DNA of 16,011 bases from Pseudarthrobacter sp. (GTDB taxonomy: Bacteria > Actinomycetota > Actinomycetes > Actinomycetales > Micrococcaceae). Numbering within the stretch: the stretch's first letter is position 1; each line of letters starts with the position of its first letter. Under the pieces are notes generated by a model. That model was not told the DNA's origin. It saw only the letters and a list, made by a program, of their open reading frames with translations, and ran no database searches. Made by a program: the position numbers and the translations under genes. Shown piece by piece: positions 1-6,789 of the stretch. The stretch lies in the NCBI GenBank assembly GCA_013362385.1, contig JABFWC010000227.1, positions 1 to 16,011 of the forward strand, written 5' to 3'.

Positions 1-530
1 GCATTCATGGCCAGCAACTGACTGAAGACCTCCAGCGCCGAGTCCTCCGGAAGATCGCGCAGGAAAGCGGCGATCAGCATGGTGGAAATGCCGTACTCCT
101 CCTGCGACGTGGCCAGCACTGAAGCCACACCGTTGACGCAGACCTCCAGCGCGATGCCCCTGGAGACGTGCGCCTGCGGGTCCATCATAATTTCCGCGTG
201 CCGCACCCCTGCTGCCGCAGCCCGCTCCAGGTAGGCGCGGGTCATGTCGGCGAAGTCCTGTTCGGTGCGCAGCACGGCCATGTTCGCGTAGTAGAGGTCC
301 AGGAAGGACTGCAGGTCCGTGAACTCGTACTTTTCCCGTAACTCCTCCAGACCGGCATACGGCAGGGCAATACCGTTGCGCTCCGCCAGCGCTAAGATCA
401 GTTCGGGCTGAAGGGTGCCTTCGATATGCAAGTGCAGTTCGGCCACGGGGAGGGGCTTGGCTGGGACCGCGGGTTCCGTGGTCTCCGTTTGGGTTTCGGA
501 CAGGGTGCTGCCGCCGGCAATGTTCTCCAT
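1..530 (-). CDS. Adenine deaminase-type member of the adenosine deaminase family, N-terminal part (cut by window edge)
   Basis: Zinc-dependent purine (adenine or adenosine) deaminase of the amidohydrolase superfamily, cytoplasmic, in purine salvage. About 176 residues are present; the gene continues past base 1. The first metal-binding motif is ELHLHIEGTLQPEL at residues 31-44, with H33 and H35 as zinc ligands. It is followed by the YEFTDLQSFLDLYY stretch and by HAEIMMDPQAH. The HLHIEG form and the DPQ-H motif resemble the adenine deaminase branch more than classical Add, which usually has HVHLDG; this assignment is from memory of the families. The ATG at 530 is the natural start. The first 28 residues are a Thr/Glu/Pro-rich tail before the domain. 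No Shine-Dalgarno sequence precedes the ATG; instead a -10-like box sits 6 bases upstream, so the mRNA may be leaderless. Confidence is high for the family and moderate for adenine versus adenosine as substrate. Confidence 0.88.
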   Translation of the reverse strand, partial: MENIAGGSTLSETQTETTEPAVPAKPLPVAELHLHIEGTLQPELILALAERNGIALPYAGLEELREKYEFTDLQSFLDLYYANMAVLRTEQDFADMTRAYLERAAAAGVRHAEIMMDPQAHVSRGIALEVCVNGVASVLATSQEEYGISTMLIAAFLRDLPEDSALEVFSQLLAMN

Positions 531-568
531 CCGGTCAGGATAGTGCAACACACCGCCGGCGGTTTCAA
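531..568 (-). promoter_or_regulatory. Candidate leaderless promoter of the deaminase gene
   Basis: On the minus strand a TATCCT box (542 down to 537) ends 6 bases before the ATG at 530, so transcription could begin at or next to the A of the start codon. A TTGAAA (568 down to 563) lies 20 bases further upstream; this is a longer than ideal -35 spacing. No ribosome-binding sequence is visible before the ATG, which fits the leaderless mRNAs common in actinobacteria. The element lies beside the -35 of the divergent rpf promoter. This is sequence inference only. Confidence 0.4.
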
Positions 569-569
569 T

Positions 570-598
570 TTGATAACGCCCGGATGATGTCCTAGCGT
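570..598 (+). promoter_or_regulatory. Candidate sigma-70-type promoter of rpf
   Basis: TTGATA at 570-575 (one mismatch to TTGACA) is separated by exactly 17 bases from TAGCGT at 593-598, which fits the actinobacterial TANNNT -10. Transcription would start near 605 and give a 5' leader of about 160 bases before the rpf ATG at 763. The -35 lies back to back with that of the divergent deaminase promoter, so the two could interfere or share a regulator. Confidence 0.5.
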
Positions 599-762
599 GA
601 AAAGCAGCCCGTCCGGCGGGCTCATTGATTGCCAGGTGCTGCCTTCACCAGAACTGCCCGGCGGCAGCCACCGACATTGACCTCTATTCGTCAGGGGCGG
701 GCAGTGCGCGACGATCTCCGGGGACGGAACCAGCGCTGGTGGCCTTCAGGAGCAACACCATC
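599..762 (+). promoter_or_regulatory. Long 5' leader of rpf with small hairpins
   Basis: This stretch between the predicted start of transcription and the rpf ATG has no convincing gene. It holds a 6-bp stem, AGCCCG/CGGGCT (607-612 with 618-623), and a second small stem, CTGCC/GGCAG (654-658 with 663-667). Late in the leader, GGGGACGGAACC resembles one conserved segment of c-di-AMP (ydaO-type) riboswitches. The rest of that motif is not recognisable, so no riboswitch is called. AGGAG at 748-752 is the rpf ribosome-binding site, 10 bases before the ATG. Confidence 0.35.
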
Positions 763-1410
763 ATGAAAAACACCAAATTCCGTACTGCCGCGCGCCGCGG
801 AGTCACCCTGGCCGCAGTCTCAGCGGCGGGTCTGGCACTTTCAGCCACTGCGGCCAACGCAGCCACCCCCACCTCCACCTGGGATGCACTGGCACAGTGT
901 GAAAGCGGTGGCAACTGGTCCACCAACACCGGTATCGGCTTCTCCGGCGGCCTGCAGTTCACCTCCAGCACTTGGGCTGCCTACGGCGGCACCGGCTCCC
1001 CGGCAGACGCCAGCCGTGACCAGCAGATCGCCGTGGCCGAGCGCGTCCAGGCCTCGCAGGGCTGGGGAGCCTGGCCGTCCTGCGCGTCCCAGCTTGGCCT
1101 CAGCGGCGGGGGCGGCGCGCCAGTGCAGAGCGCGCCGGTCCAGAATGCACCGGTCCAGAACGCACCGGTTCAGGTCCAGAGCGCCCCGGTCCAAAGCGCC
1201 CCCGCGCAGAAAGCCCCGGCCCCGCGGCACGCCACGTCCGTTGCCCTCAGCGGCGAAACCTACACGCTGCAGGCCGGCGATACGCTGAGCATCGTTGCCC
1301 AGAAGCTGGGCATCCAGGGCGGTTGGCAGCACCTTGCCGACGCCAACCTGGACACCATTTCCGATCCGAACCTCGTCTTTGAGGGGCAGGTCATCCAGCT
1401 CCCGGCTTAG
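763..1410 (+). CDS. rpf: Resuscitation-promoting factor with C-terminal LysM domain
   Basis: Secreted peptidoglycan-cleaving enzyme of the Rpf family, which promotes regrowth of dormant actinobacterial cells. Protein of 215 residues. A signal peptide (basic [12 protein letters not shown], hydrophobic core, likely cleavage after ATAANA) covers about residues 1-33. The lysozyme-like Rpf domain begins at [14 protein letters not shown]; the Glu in CESGG is the expected catalytic residue, and the Cys there should pair with the Cys in WPSC. A Pro/Gln/Ala linker built on APVQ repeats follows, then a LysM domain from about residue 165 ([18 protein letters not shown]) to the end, for wall binding. The Rpf-linker-LysM order matches Micrococcus-type Rpf. 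The ATG at 763 is chosen because it directly precedes the signal peptide and has AGGAG upstream; the frame is open further 5' but that part is not protein-like. Confidence 0.95.
   Translation: MKNTKFRTAARRGVTLAAVSAAGLALSATAANAATPTSTWDALAQCESGGNWSTNTGIGFSGGLQFTSSTWAAYGGTGSPADASRDQQIAVAERVQASQGWGAWPSCASQLGLSGGGGAPVQSAPVQNAPVQNAPVQVQSAPVQSAPAQKAPAPRHATSVALSGETYTLQAGDTLSIVAQKLGIQGGWQHLADANLDTISDPNLVFEGQVIQLPA
1117..1224 (+). repeat. APVQ-type tandem repeat in the Rpf linker
   Basis: In-frame degenerate repeats encode [10 protein letters not shown]-like units ([36 protein letters not shown]). They form an extended, probably unstructured spacer between the catalytic and LysM domains. Such tracts vary in length between strains in cell-wall proteins; that variability is inference here. 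Confidence 0.75.
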
Positions 1411-1488
1411 GCCGCCGCGGCGAGAGCCGCACCGCCTCCCAAGGCGACAAAAGCAGGTCGGCGATAGACAAATTCCGCCGACCAAACG

Positions 1489-1540
1489 ACGACGCCGGCA
1501 CACCACCAAAAGGGATGTGCCGGCGTCGTTCATCTTTTAA
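1489..1540 (+). terminator. Strong intrinsic terminator after rpf, possibly bidirectional
   Basis: A perfect 14-bp inverted repeat, ACGACGCCGGCACA (1489-1502) with TGTGCCGGCGTCGT (1516-1529), encloses a 13-base loop. On the plus strand it is followed by TCATCTTTTAA. It lies 79 bases after the rpf stop. It also lies downstream of the converging minus-strand gene that ends at 1579, so it may stop both transcripts. Confidence 0.85.
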
Positions 1541-1578
1541 TTCGCTGGTCCGTGCCGCCCACTGGCCGCGGCGGGCGG

Positions 1579-2166
1579 TCAGGAGGCGGGCAGTTCGCGG
1601 ACGATCCGCACCTTCCAGGCGTGTTCGTCGCTGGTGTCCAGGAGGGCAACGGTGCCGTGGGCGAGGTTCAGGGCGACCCGCTTGACGGCCAGCAGCTCCA
1701 GGTAGAGGTGCTCGTTCATGCGGCTGGGGGTGTCGATCATGTACTTCACGGCGTCGCGCACCTTGCGGTAGTTGGCGCTGCGCTCACGGTGCATGTGCAG
1801 TTCCAGCGCGGAGCGCTGCTTGAGCCGCGGCTCGTGCCGGTTGAGCAGCGTCACGGCCGTGTGGACTGCCACGACAAGGGCGAGGGACACGCCGTAGATC
1901 CACCATCCGCTGGACAGCAGGAACAGCGGCAGGTTGCCGATGGCGACCAGGGCGATCACGACGCGCAGCGCTGCGATCCGGCGAACGGTGCGGGCGACCG
2001 AGGCGACGCCGTCCCGGAAGCGGTGCTGCTCCTTGCGCGCGGCTGCGGGGTCGATGGTGAACTCGTCGAGGACCAGGATGCCCTTCGCTTCCGGTCCGAG
2101 CAGCTGCCCGTAGCGGGGCAGCGCGGTGCGGGTGGTTCCGACGGTCTTTGCAGGTGTTGATGTCAT
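1579..2166 (-). CDS. Two-helix membrane protein of unknown function
   Basis: I do not recognise the family. The 195-residue protein has a soluble N-terminal region of about 60 residues with basic arginine-rich stretches (RKEQHRFRDGVASVARTVRR). Two adjacent membrane segments follow (about 65-84 and 88-108) joined by a very short SSGWW turn, then a charged C-terminal region of about 85 residues that looks mostly helical. The layout resembles SLATT-like two-helix proteins in outline only; I see no motif that proves it. The ATG at 2166 has GGAAG 8 bases upstream. A TAAGAT box (2207 down to 2202) could be its -10, but no good -35 is visible. It stands alone, convergent with rpf and divergent from the next gene. 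Confidence 0.8.
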   Translation of the reverse strand: MTSTPAKTVGTTRTALPRYGQLLGPEAKGILVLDEFTIDPAAARKEQHRFRDGVASVARTVRRIAALRVVIALVAIGNLPLFLLSSGWWIYGVSLALVVAVHTAVTLLNRHEPRLKQRSALELHMHRERSANYRKVRDAVKYMIDTPSRMNEHLYLELLAVKRVALNLAHGTVALLDTSDEHAWKVRIVRELPAS

Positions 2167-2287
2167 GAGAGAGCTTCCAAAACGCGGGGGTGGTTGCGGA
2201 GATCTTAGTGGTTTAACCTGAAAGCCGTATGCAGGCGTCCATTATTTGGACACCCGGACTGTCCGCGTGTGGCCCCCTGCACAGCAA

Positions 2288-2322
2288 TTGGCACTTCCGG
2301 CCGGTGCCGTCAGACTGAATAG
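2288..2322 (+). promoter_or_regulatory. Candidate leaderless promoter of the MSMEG_6728-like gene
   Basis: TTGGCA (2288-2293), a 17-base spacer, then CAGACT (2311-2316), which keeps the A at position 2 and T at position 6 of the -10 box. The ATG lies 6 bases further on, at 2323. No Shine-Dalgarno sequence precedes the ATG, so transcription probably begins at or beside it. The -35 matches consensus at five of six positions. Confidence 0.5.
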
Positions 2323-3237
2323 ATGCAAACCTTCCTCCCGTATCCCGATTTCCGGCAAAGCGCCGCCGCCCTGGACACCGCACGGCTGGGCAAGCAGCGG
2401 GTCGAAGCGCTGCAGACGCTGCGCGCCCTGGTCATCCCCGGGTACGGCTGGCAGACCCACCCGGCCATCCGGATGTGGATGGGACACGTCCCGGCCCTCA
2501 CCATGTACGGGCTGGCCATGGTGGACGAGTGGATCGAACGCGGCCACCCGGACAACACACGGGCGAACATCGTGGAGTTCGCGCCCCAGGCCGCCCACCC
2601 GGCCTACGCCGCCCGGATCATCCAGCCGCCGTGGCTGGGAGATCCTGACTTCCACCTCAGCCACCGTTCCAGGCTCGTGCACAAGGAACCGAAGTTCTAC
2701 ACGCCTGTTTTCCCTGATGCCATCCCGGACATGGAATACATCTGGCCGGAGCCCCGGCACGAGTTCCTCCCCCAGGAACCCGAGGGTGACGTCCTGTGGA
2801 TCCTTCGCGACCCGCACGACGACGTCGATCCCCGGTCGCTGGACACGGTGGCACTTCCGCCGGTGAACCGCAGCGCTGCTTCCGCGGTGTCCGCAGGGGA
2901 CGACGGCTACACCCCCGTTTACATCGAGGACGGTTCGCGGCGGCCCTCGCGTTCCCCGAAGAAGGCGCCGCCGAAACCGCAGGAGAAGAAACCCACGCGT
3001 AAGCGGCTGGCGCAGGAGGAAGCGTTCCGCACTCTGCCGGGCAAGACCCCGGTAGCCGTCCCGCTGGAGCGCGGAGCGAGGTTCGCCGTAGGGCACGTCC
3101 TGGGGCGGCCCCTCACGCTCGACGACGGCCGGTTCGGACGGAACTTCGAAGTTACCGAGATCATCGACCGCTCCGCTTTCGCGTACCCTGCCCTCCTGCA
3201 GGACCCCCGGGTGTTCTTCCCGGTGGAGGCCCCGTAA
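2323..3237 (+). CDS. MSMEG_6728 family protein with basic linker and C-terminal extension
   Basis: The N-terminal region carries the recognisable opening of the MSMEG_6728 family: MQTFLPYPDF, then DTARLGKQRVEALQTLRAL (residues 18-36), GYGWQTHPAIRMWMGH and QPPWLGDPDFHLSHRS. I recall this family as distantly similar to pyrimidine-dimer DNA glycosylases, but its function is not established. Residues from about 170 are a low-complexity linker, including a lysine/proline-rich stretch (RSPKKAPPKPQEKKPTRKR, about 211-229). A separate C-terminal module of about 70 residues ends in FFPVEAP. The full length is 304 residues. The ATG at 2323 sits directly after a promoter-like element with no ribosome-binding site. 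It is followed after 2 bases by the SDR gene, so the two are almost certainly co-transcribed. Confidence 0.85.
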   Translation: MQTFLPYPDFRQSAAALDTARLGKQRVEALQTLRALVIPGYGWQTHPAIRMWMGHVPALTMYGLAMVDEWIERGHPDNTRANIVEFAPQAAHPAYAARIIQPPWLGDPDFHLSHRSRLVHKEPKFYTPVFPDAIPDMEYIWPEPRHEFLPQEPEGDVLWILRDPHDDVDPRSLDTVALPPVNRSAASAVSAGDDGYTPVYIEDGSRRPSRSPKKAPPKPQEKKPTRKRLAQEEAFRTLPGKTPVAVPLERGARFAVGHVLGRPLTLDDGRFGRNFEVTEIIDRSAFAYPALLQDPRVFFPVEAP

Positions 3238-3239
3238 CC

Positions 3240-4100
3240 GTGACTGTTCTCCTCGCCGGATGCGGTGATCTTGGGACCGAGGCCGGGCTGCGTTTCGCTG
3301 CCCTGGGCCATAAGGTCGTGGGCTGGCGGCGCTCCCGCGCCAAGCTGCCGGCAGCGATCGAAGGTGCCGCGGCTGACCTGGGATCACCCGACCTGCCGCC
3401 CGTGCCGGCGGACACCGCCGCCGTCGTCATTGCCGTGGCCGCTGACGCGCCCAGCGAGGAAGCGTACAGGGCGGCCTACCTGCGCGGCGTGGGCAACGTC
3501 ATTGATGCGCTCGAGCGCGATGGCGTGGTGCCCCGGCGGGTCCTGTTTGTCTCCTCGACGGCGGTCTACGGCGACGCGGCCGGGGGCTGGGTGGATGAAG
3601 CCACGCCGGCTGAGCCCGGCGGCTTTTCCGGCCGGATACTGCTTGAAGCCGAAGAACTGCTGCAGGGACGGCTCGCCGGAACCGACTCGACAGCAGTGTC
3701 GCTGCGGCTCGGAGGCATCTACGGGCCCGGGAGGACGCGGCTGATTGACCAGGTCCGCGCGGGCTCCGCCGTTGTCCCCCGGGACGTCCGTTACACCAAC
3801 CGGATCCACCGTGACGACGCAGCTGCCGCCATCATCCACCTGGCCACCATGGCGGCCGAGCCCGCACCGACATACCTTGGTGTTGACGACGATCCCGCCG
3901 ATCTCGGCACGGTGCTCCGCTTCCTGGCCCGGGAGATGGGCCTCGGCGAGCCGCCGGTGGGAGACGCCGGCCCCGCCCGCGGCGGCAACAAGCGCTGCCG
4001 GAACGAGCTCCTTCGGGGCACCGGTTTTGGCTTCGCCTTTCCGTCCTTCCGGGAGGGATACCGGGATATCCTGGCCGGCCATGGGGTGCGCCACCCCTGA
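3240..4100 (+). CDS. Atypical NAD(P)-binding SDR / epimerase-family protein (YeeZ-like)
   Basis: Cytoplasmic Rossmann-fold protein of 286 residues. The nucleotide-binding loop is GCGDLG at residues 7-12. The central strand motif is VLFVSSTAVYG (101-111), as in extended SDRs, followed by LRLGGIYGPGR (156-165), typical of NAD-dependent epimerase/dehydratase proteins. The usual active-site Tyr-x-x-x-Lys is missing: the equivalent region reads GFSGRILLEAEELL, without the Tyr or Lys. It is therefore probably an atypical SDR whose activity cannot be predicted. The start is GTG at 3240, 2 bases after the upstream stop, so translation is probably coupled. The substrate is unknown. Confidence 0.88.
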   Translation: MTVLLAGCGDLGTEAGLRFAALGHKVVGWRRSRAKLPAAIEGAAADLGSPDLPPVPADTAAVVIAVAADAPSEEAYRAAYLRGVGNVIDALERDGVVPRRVLFVSSTAVYGDAAGGWVDEATPAEPGGFSGRILLEAEELLQGRLAGTDSTAVSLRLGGIYGPGRTRLIDQVRAGSAVVPRDVRYTNRIHRDDAAAAIIHLATMAAEPAPTYLGVDDDPADLGTVLRFLAREMGLGEPPVGDAGPARGGNKRCRNELLRGTGFGFAFPSFREGYRDILAGHGVRHP

Positions 4101-4179
4101 CTCCCGCGGGTTAGCGGCGGGAGCCGGACCCACGGTCTAGGCTGGCTGCGCAGGTGTTCGGCAGAGTGAAGGAGGCAGC

Positions 4180-4575
4180 ATGGATTTTCGGGAGCTCATC
4201 GAGGCAGCCGGGCAAGTCGTCGACTTCGCCGGGGTCACGGTGATGGTGGTCGGCGCCCTGGTATCCGTCCCCCTGGCGCTGCGCGGCCACCAGCCACGAG
4301 GCCTCCCCACCGGGGCCGGGAAGCTCACCTTCTACCGCCTGTACCGTCAGCTCCTGGGCCGGTCCATCCTGCTGGGACTTGAGCTGCTGGTGGCCGCCGA
4401 CATTATCCGCACCGTGGCTGTAACACCCACCTTCGAGACCGTGGGGGTCCTGGCGATCATCGTGCTGATCCGGACGTTCCTGAGTTTCTCCCTCGAGCTT
4501 GAGATCACCGGTCGCTGGCCGTGGCAGAAAGGGAGCCGTGAGTCCGGGGACCCTGCCGAGGCAGCGGCAGCGTAG
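4180..4575 (+). CDS. DUF1622 family membrane protein
   Basis: Small integral membrane protein of 131 residues and unknown function. Three hydrophobic segments are visible: about 17-36 (FAGVTVMVVGALVSVPLAL), 57-80 (ending VAADIIRT) and 87-107 (VGVLAIIVLIRTFLSFSLELE). The sequence RTFLSFSLELEI near the last helix and LELLVAADIIRT are features I associate with DUF1622. A strong GAAGGAGG (4168-4174) lies 5 bases before the ATG. About 20 bases separate its stop from the GH16 gene, so the two are likely co-transcribed. Family confidence is good; no role is known. Confidence 0.87.
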   Translation: MDFRELIEAAGQVVDFAGVTVMVVGALVSVPLALRGHQPRGLPTGAGKLTFYRLYRQLLGRSILLGLELLVAADIIRTVAVTPTFETVGVLAIIVLIRTFLSFSLELEITGRWPWQKGSRESGDPAEAAAA

Positions 4576-4594
4576 GACCCCCAGGATCAGGGGT

Positions 4595-5513
4595 GTGAAA
4601 GTGAAAGAGACCCGGCGCCACCTGGGGACACGCCTTCCGGTCCGGACTGCGGCGTTGTCGGTCCTGGTGTGGGGGATGGTCAGTTGCGGCCCCGGTTCAC
4701 CGTCTGGACGACCGGCACCGGCGGAGGGACGTCCGGCCGCGGAAGCGCCGGCTACTGCGGCCCCCACCTCCCCTAGCGGCGAGGCCATGCCCGTGGGGGA
4801 CCTCCCCGGCTGGACCCAGGTCTTCGCGGAGGATTTTGTCAGCGGAAACGTGCCTGTGGGTGGATTCCCGGGAGCGACCTACGGCCCGAAGTGGAGCGCC
4901 AATTACGCCGACGGTACGCCGGACACCGCCGCCCAGCTGCGCGAGTCGAAGTCCGGCTATTACCCGTCAAAGGTCCTCAGCGTCAGTGACGGCGTCCTGG
5001 ACATGTACCTGCACTCCGAAAACGGCCTCTCAATGGGTGCGGCCCCGGCACCCAAGTTCACGGAAACCAGCGAGCGACCCTACAACAGCCAGCTCTACGG
5101 GCGGTACTCGGTACGGTTCCGCGCGGACGCCCTGGAAGGGTTCAAGGCCGCGTGGCTGCTCTGGCCCGACAGCAAGCAGTGGCCGCAGGACGGTGAAATC
5201 GACTTCCCGGAAGGGACCTGGCCATGCCCGTCTACGCTGCCATGCACGGCGCCGGCAGCCACGGGGTGACGTGATTGACGTATTCCACACGGCCTTGTCC
5301 TTCACGTCCTGGCACACCGCCACCACCGAATGGAGCCCGGGACGGGTCGAGTTCTTCCTGGACGGCAGTTCAATAGGCGTCAGCACCGCCGCTATCCCGG
5401 ACACGCCCATGCACTACATGCTCCAGACGGAATCCTGCCTGCCGGCGTGTCCGGACCCGGCTGCCAGCGGCCACCTGTACGCGGACTGGGTGGCCATCTG
5501 GAAGAAGGACTAA
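4595..5513 (+). CDS. GH16 family glycoside hydrolase lipoprotein, broken by two frameshifts
   Basis: Reconstructed extracellular beta-glucanase-type enzyme. The N-terminus has a basic region (KETRRHLGTRLPVR), a hydrophobic core and a lipobox ending at Cys31 (GMVSC), so it is probably membrane-anchored outside the cell. A Pro/Ala-rich spacer is followed by the GH16 fold from about residue 70 (GWTQVFAEDF). The catalytic signature EIDFPE is intact: nucleophile E201, D203 and acid/base E206. The frame then breaks at about 5213-5217 (one base lost in GGGACC) and again at about 5266-5267 (one base lost). Between the breaks, MPVYAAMHGAGSHG is read in another frame; afterwards DVIDVFHTALSFTSWHTATTEWSPG runs to the stop at 5513. 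As the sequence stands, translation ends at 5269. The start is GTG at 4595 or 4601; AGGA lies 8 bases before the former and AGGGG 7 before the latter. Confidence 0.8.
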
Positions 5514-5527
5514 CCGCGCGGGTTCAA

Positions 5528-6586
5528 CTAGCCGCCGAGGCCGTCCGGGCGCCAGTACCGCAGGCCACCGCTGGTCTTCCCGTCACGGGCCACCTTGATC
5601 ACGGCGTAAGGGAACACTCCACGGTCCGCCTGGTCCGGGCCGCGGCCACGGACGTCCGAACACCACGTGCCCGTGTTGATGTAACGGGTACGGCAGCCGT
5701 CGAGCTCCGATTCGAGGGCCCGGTGTGTGTGGGCCGAAACGTACCAGGCCACCCCCGATCCGTGTGCCTTCAGGGTCCGCGCCACCCGCCCGGCCGCGGC
5801 GGGGGCCTCTTCGCTGGCGATGCTCCGCCCGGTTGCCGCCAGCATCATGCGGGTTGCGGCGACAGGGAGCGCGGACACGGTCCGGAACCGTGACAGGCGA
5901 GCAAGCTCCCGGACAGCCATCCCGTCGAGCGCCAGCCGCCGTGACTCGGTCTGCAGCAGTTCGCCGTACGCTGACCCCCGGATGCGCAGTTCCCCCAGTT
6001 CAGATGCTACGCAGGCCCGGGCAACATCCCCGGCGCGGGCCAGGGGCGACTTCGACGGATGCGCGTGCCAGGCGGCCAGCGGCGGCAGTTCAAGCTCGTC
6101 GGTGCCGTTGACCGCGGTGCGGAGCACCTCGGGCAGCCGGTGCAGCGAGTGGTGCTGGTGCCCGTGCTCGGCCACCAGCACGTGCGGTACGTGCAGGAGC
6201 CAGGGGTGGACCCGGACGCGTGCGGGGTCACGGGGTGACAGCAGGGTCGACAGGCGGCTGGCAACGGCGGGCCGTGCCAGCTCGACGTCGTGGTTGCCGC
6301 ACACGAAGTGCAGCGCGACACCCCTGGCGGCGCACTCCTCCAGCGCCCAGAACGTGTCGAGATGGCGGGCCAGGATGGACTCCAGCCGTCCCAGGCTCTC
6401 GTCCTCTCCGTACCGCACCAGCTCGAACGTGTCACCCACGAACACGACGTGCTTCCGCCGGCCGGAGGCCGGGAGGACCTTGCGGCGCAGGAACTCGGGC
6501 AGCACCTTGCCGGGGTTGCGGGGGTCGTCGTCGGACATTCCGAGGTGAAGGTCGCTAAGGAGCCACCAGCGGGCCGCGCTGCTCAT
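5528..6586 (-). CDS. Calcineurin-like metallophosphoesterase
   Basis: Cytoplasmic or membrane-associated phosphoesterase with a two-metal centre, 352 residues. All the family motifs are present in order: SDLHLG (11-16, D-x-H), GDTFE (51-55), GNHD (97-100), AEHGHQH (139-145) and AHTH (285-288). The overall order recalls LpxH/YfcE-type enzymes, but no lipid A is expected in this organism, so the substrate is unknown. It might hydrolyse a lipid-linked or nucleotide-sugar phosphate made by the glycan cassette. The ATG at 6586 overlaps the stop of the upstream small gene as ATGA, which fixes this start and shows translational coupling; the open frame upstream of it is not protein-like. It is the last gene of the minus-strand cassette. 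Its stop lies 14 bases from the convergent GH16 stop. Confidence 0.9.
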   Translation of the reverse strand: MSSAARWWLLSDLHLGMSDDDPRNPGKVLPEFLRRKVLPASGRRKHVVFVGDTFELVRYGEDESLGRLESILARHLDTFWALEECAARGVALHFVCGNHDVELARPAVASRLSTLLSPRDPARVRVHPWLLHVPHVLVAEHGHQHHSLHRLPEVLRTAVNGTDELELPPLAAWHAHPSKSPLARAGDVARACVASELGELRIRGSAYGELLQTESRRLALDGMAVRELARLSRFRTVSALPVAATRMMLAATGRSIASEEAPAAAGRVARTLKAHGSGVAWYVSAHTHRALESELDGCRTRYINTGTWCSDVRGRGPDQADRGVFPYAVIKVARDGKTSGGLRYWRPDGLGG

Positions 6587-6789
6587 GCCAGCAGTCCGAT
6601 CACGCGGGGCAGGAAGAGAAGCAGGTAGACCGCCCACATGACGGCGACGGCCCTGCGGCTCAATAATCGGGCGGCGAGCCCTGAAGGTGTGGCCCGCGCA
6701 TTCTCCGGTCCGACGCGTCGGACCTCGAGCGCCACGAGGGCGACGAGGAGAACGGCAGCCGCGAGAAGTCCGGCCACGTTCATGATCAT
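6583..6789 (-). CDS. Small two-helix membrane protein of the glycan cassette
   Basis: Unrecognised 68-residue protein. An N-terminal helix (NVAGLLAAAVLLVALVALEV, about 4-23) leads into a basic loop (RRVGPENARATPSGLAARLLSRR). A second helix (AVAVMWAVYLLLFLPRVIGLL) ends the protein. The ATG at 6789 is preferred because it overlaps the previous stop as ATGA and follows AGGAGG by 4 bases; the second ATG, at 6783, has 10-base spacing and is also possible. The open frame extends 5' to 6870, but that part lies inside the neighbouring gene and is not credible. Its stop overlaps the phosphoesterase start. The small size and tight coupling suggest a subunit or membrane adaptor for its neighbours, by inference. 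Confidence 0.75.
   Translation of the reverse strand: MIMNVAGLLAAAVLLVALVALEVRRVGPENARATPSGLAARLLSRRAVAVMWAVYLLLFLPRVIGLLA

Noticed and set aside
710..745. GGGGACGGAACC segment in the rpf leader, similar to part of the c-di-AMP (ydaO) riboswitch
   Set aside because: Only this one conserved segment is recognisable. The upstream GCCGAAUCC-like part and the downstream pseudoknot segments are missing, and the rpf ribosome-binding site follows almost at once.
625..762. 5' extension of the rpf frame to 625
   Set aside because: It begins at a non-standard codon and would put about 46 unrelated residues before an obvious signal peptide; the ATG at 763 has AGGAG upstream.
1552..2160. Long plus-strand open frame of about 200 codons
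   Set aside because: It lies antisense to the membrane protein gene, has His/Gln/Gly/Val-rich shadow composition and no domain; the minus-strand frame has clear membrane helices and a ribosome-binding site.
5512..5524. AACC-GCGCG-GGTT inverted repeat between the GH16 and phosphoesterase stops
   Set aside because: The stem is only 4 bp with no T-run on either side, so it is not credible as a terminator.
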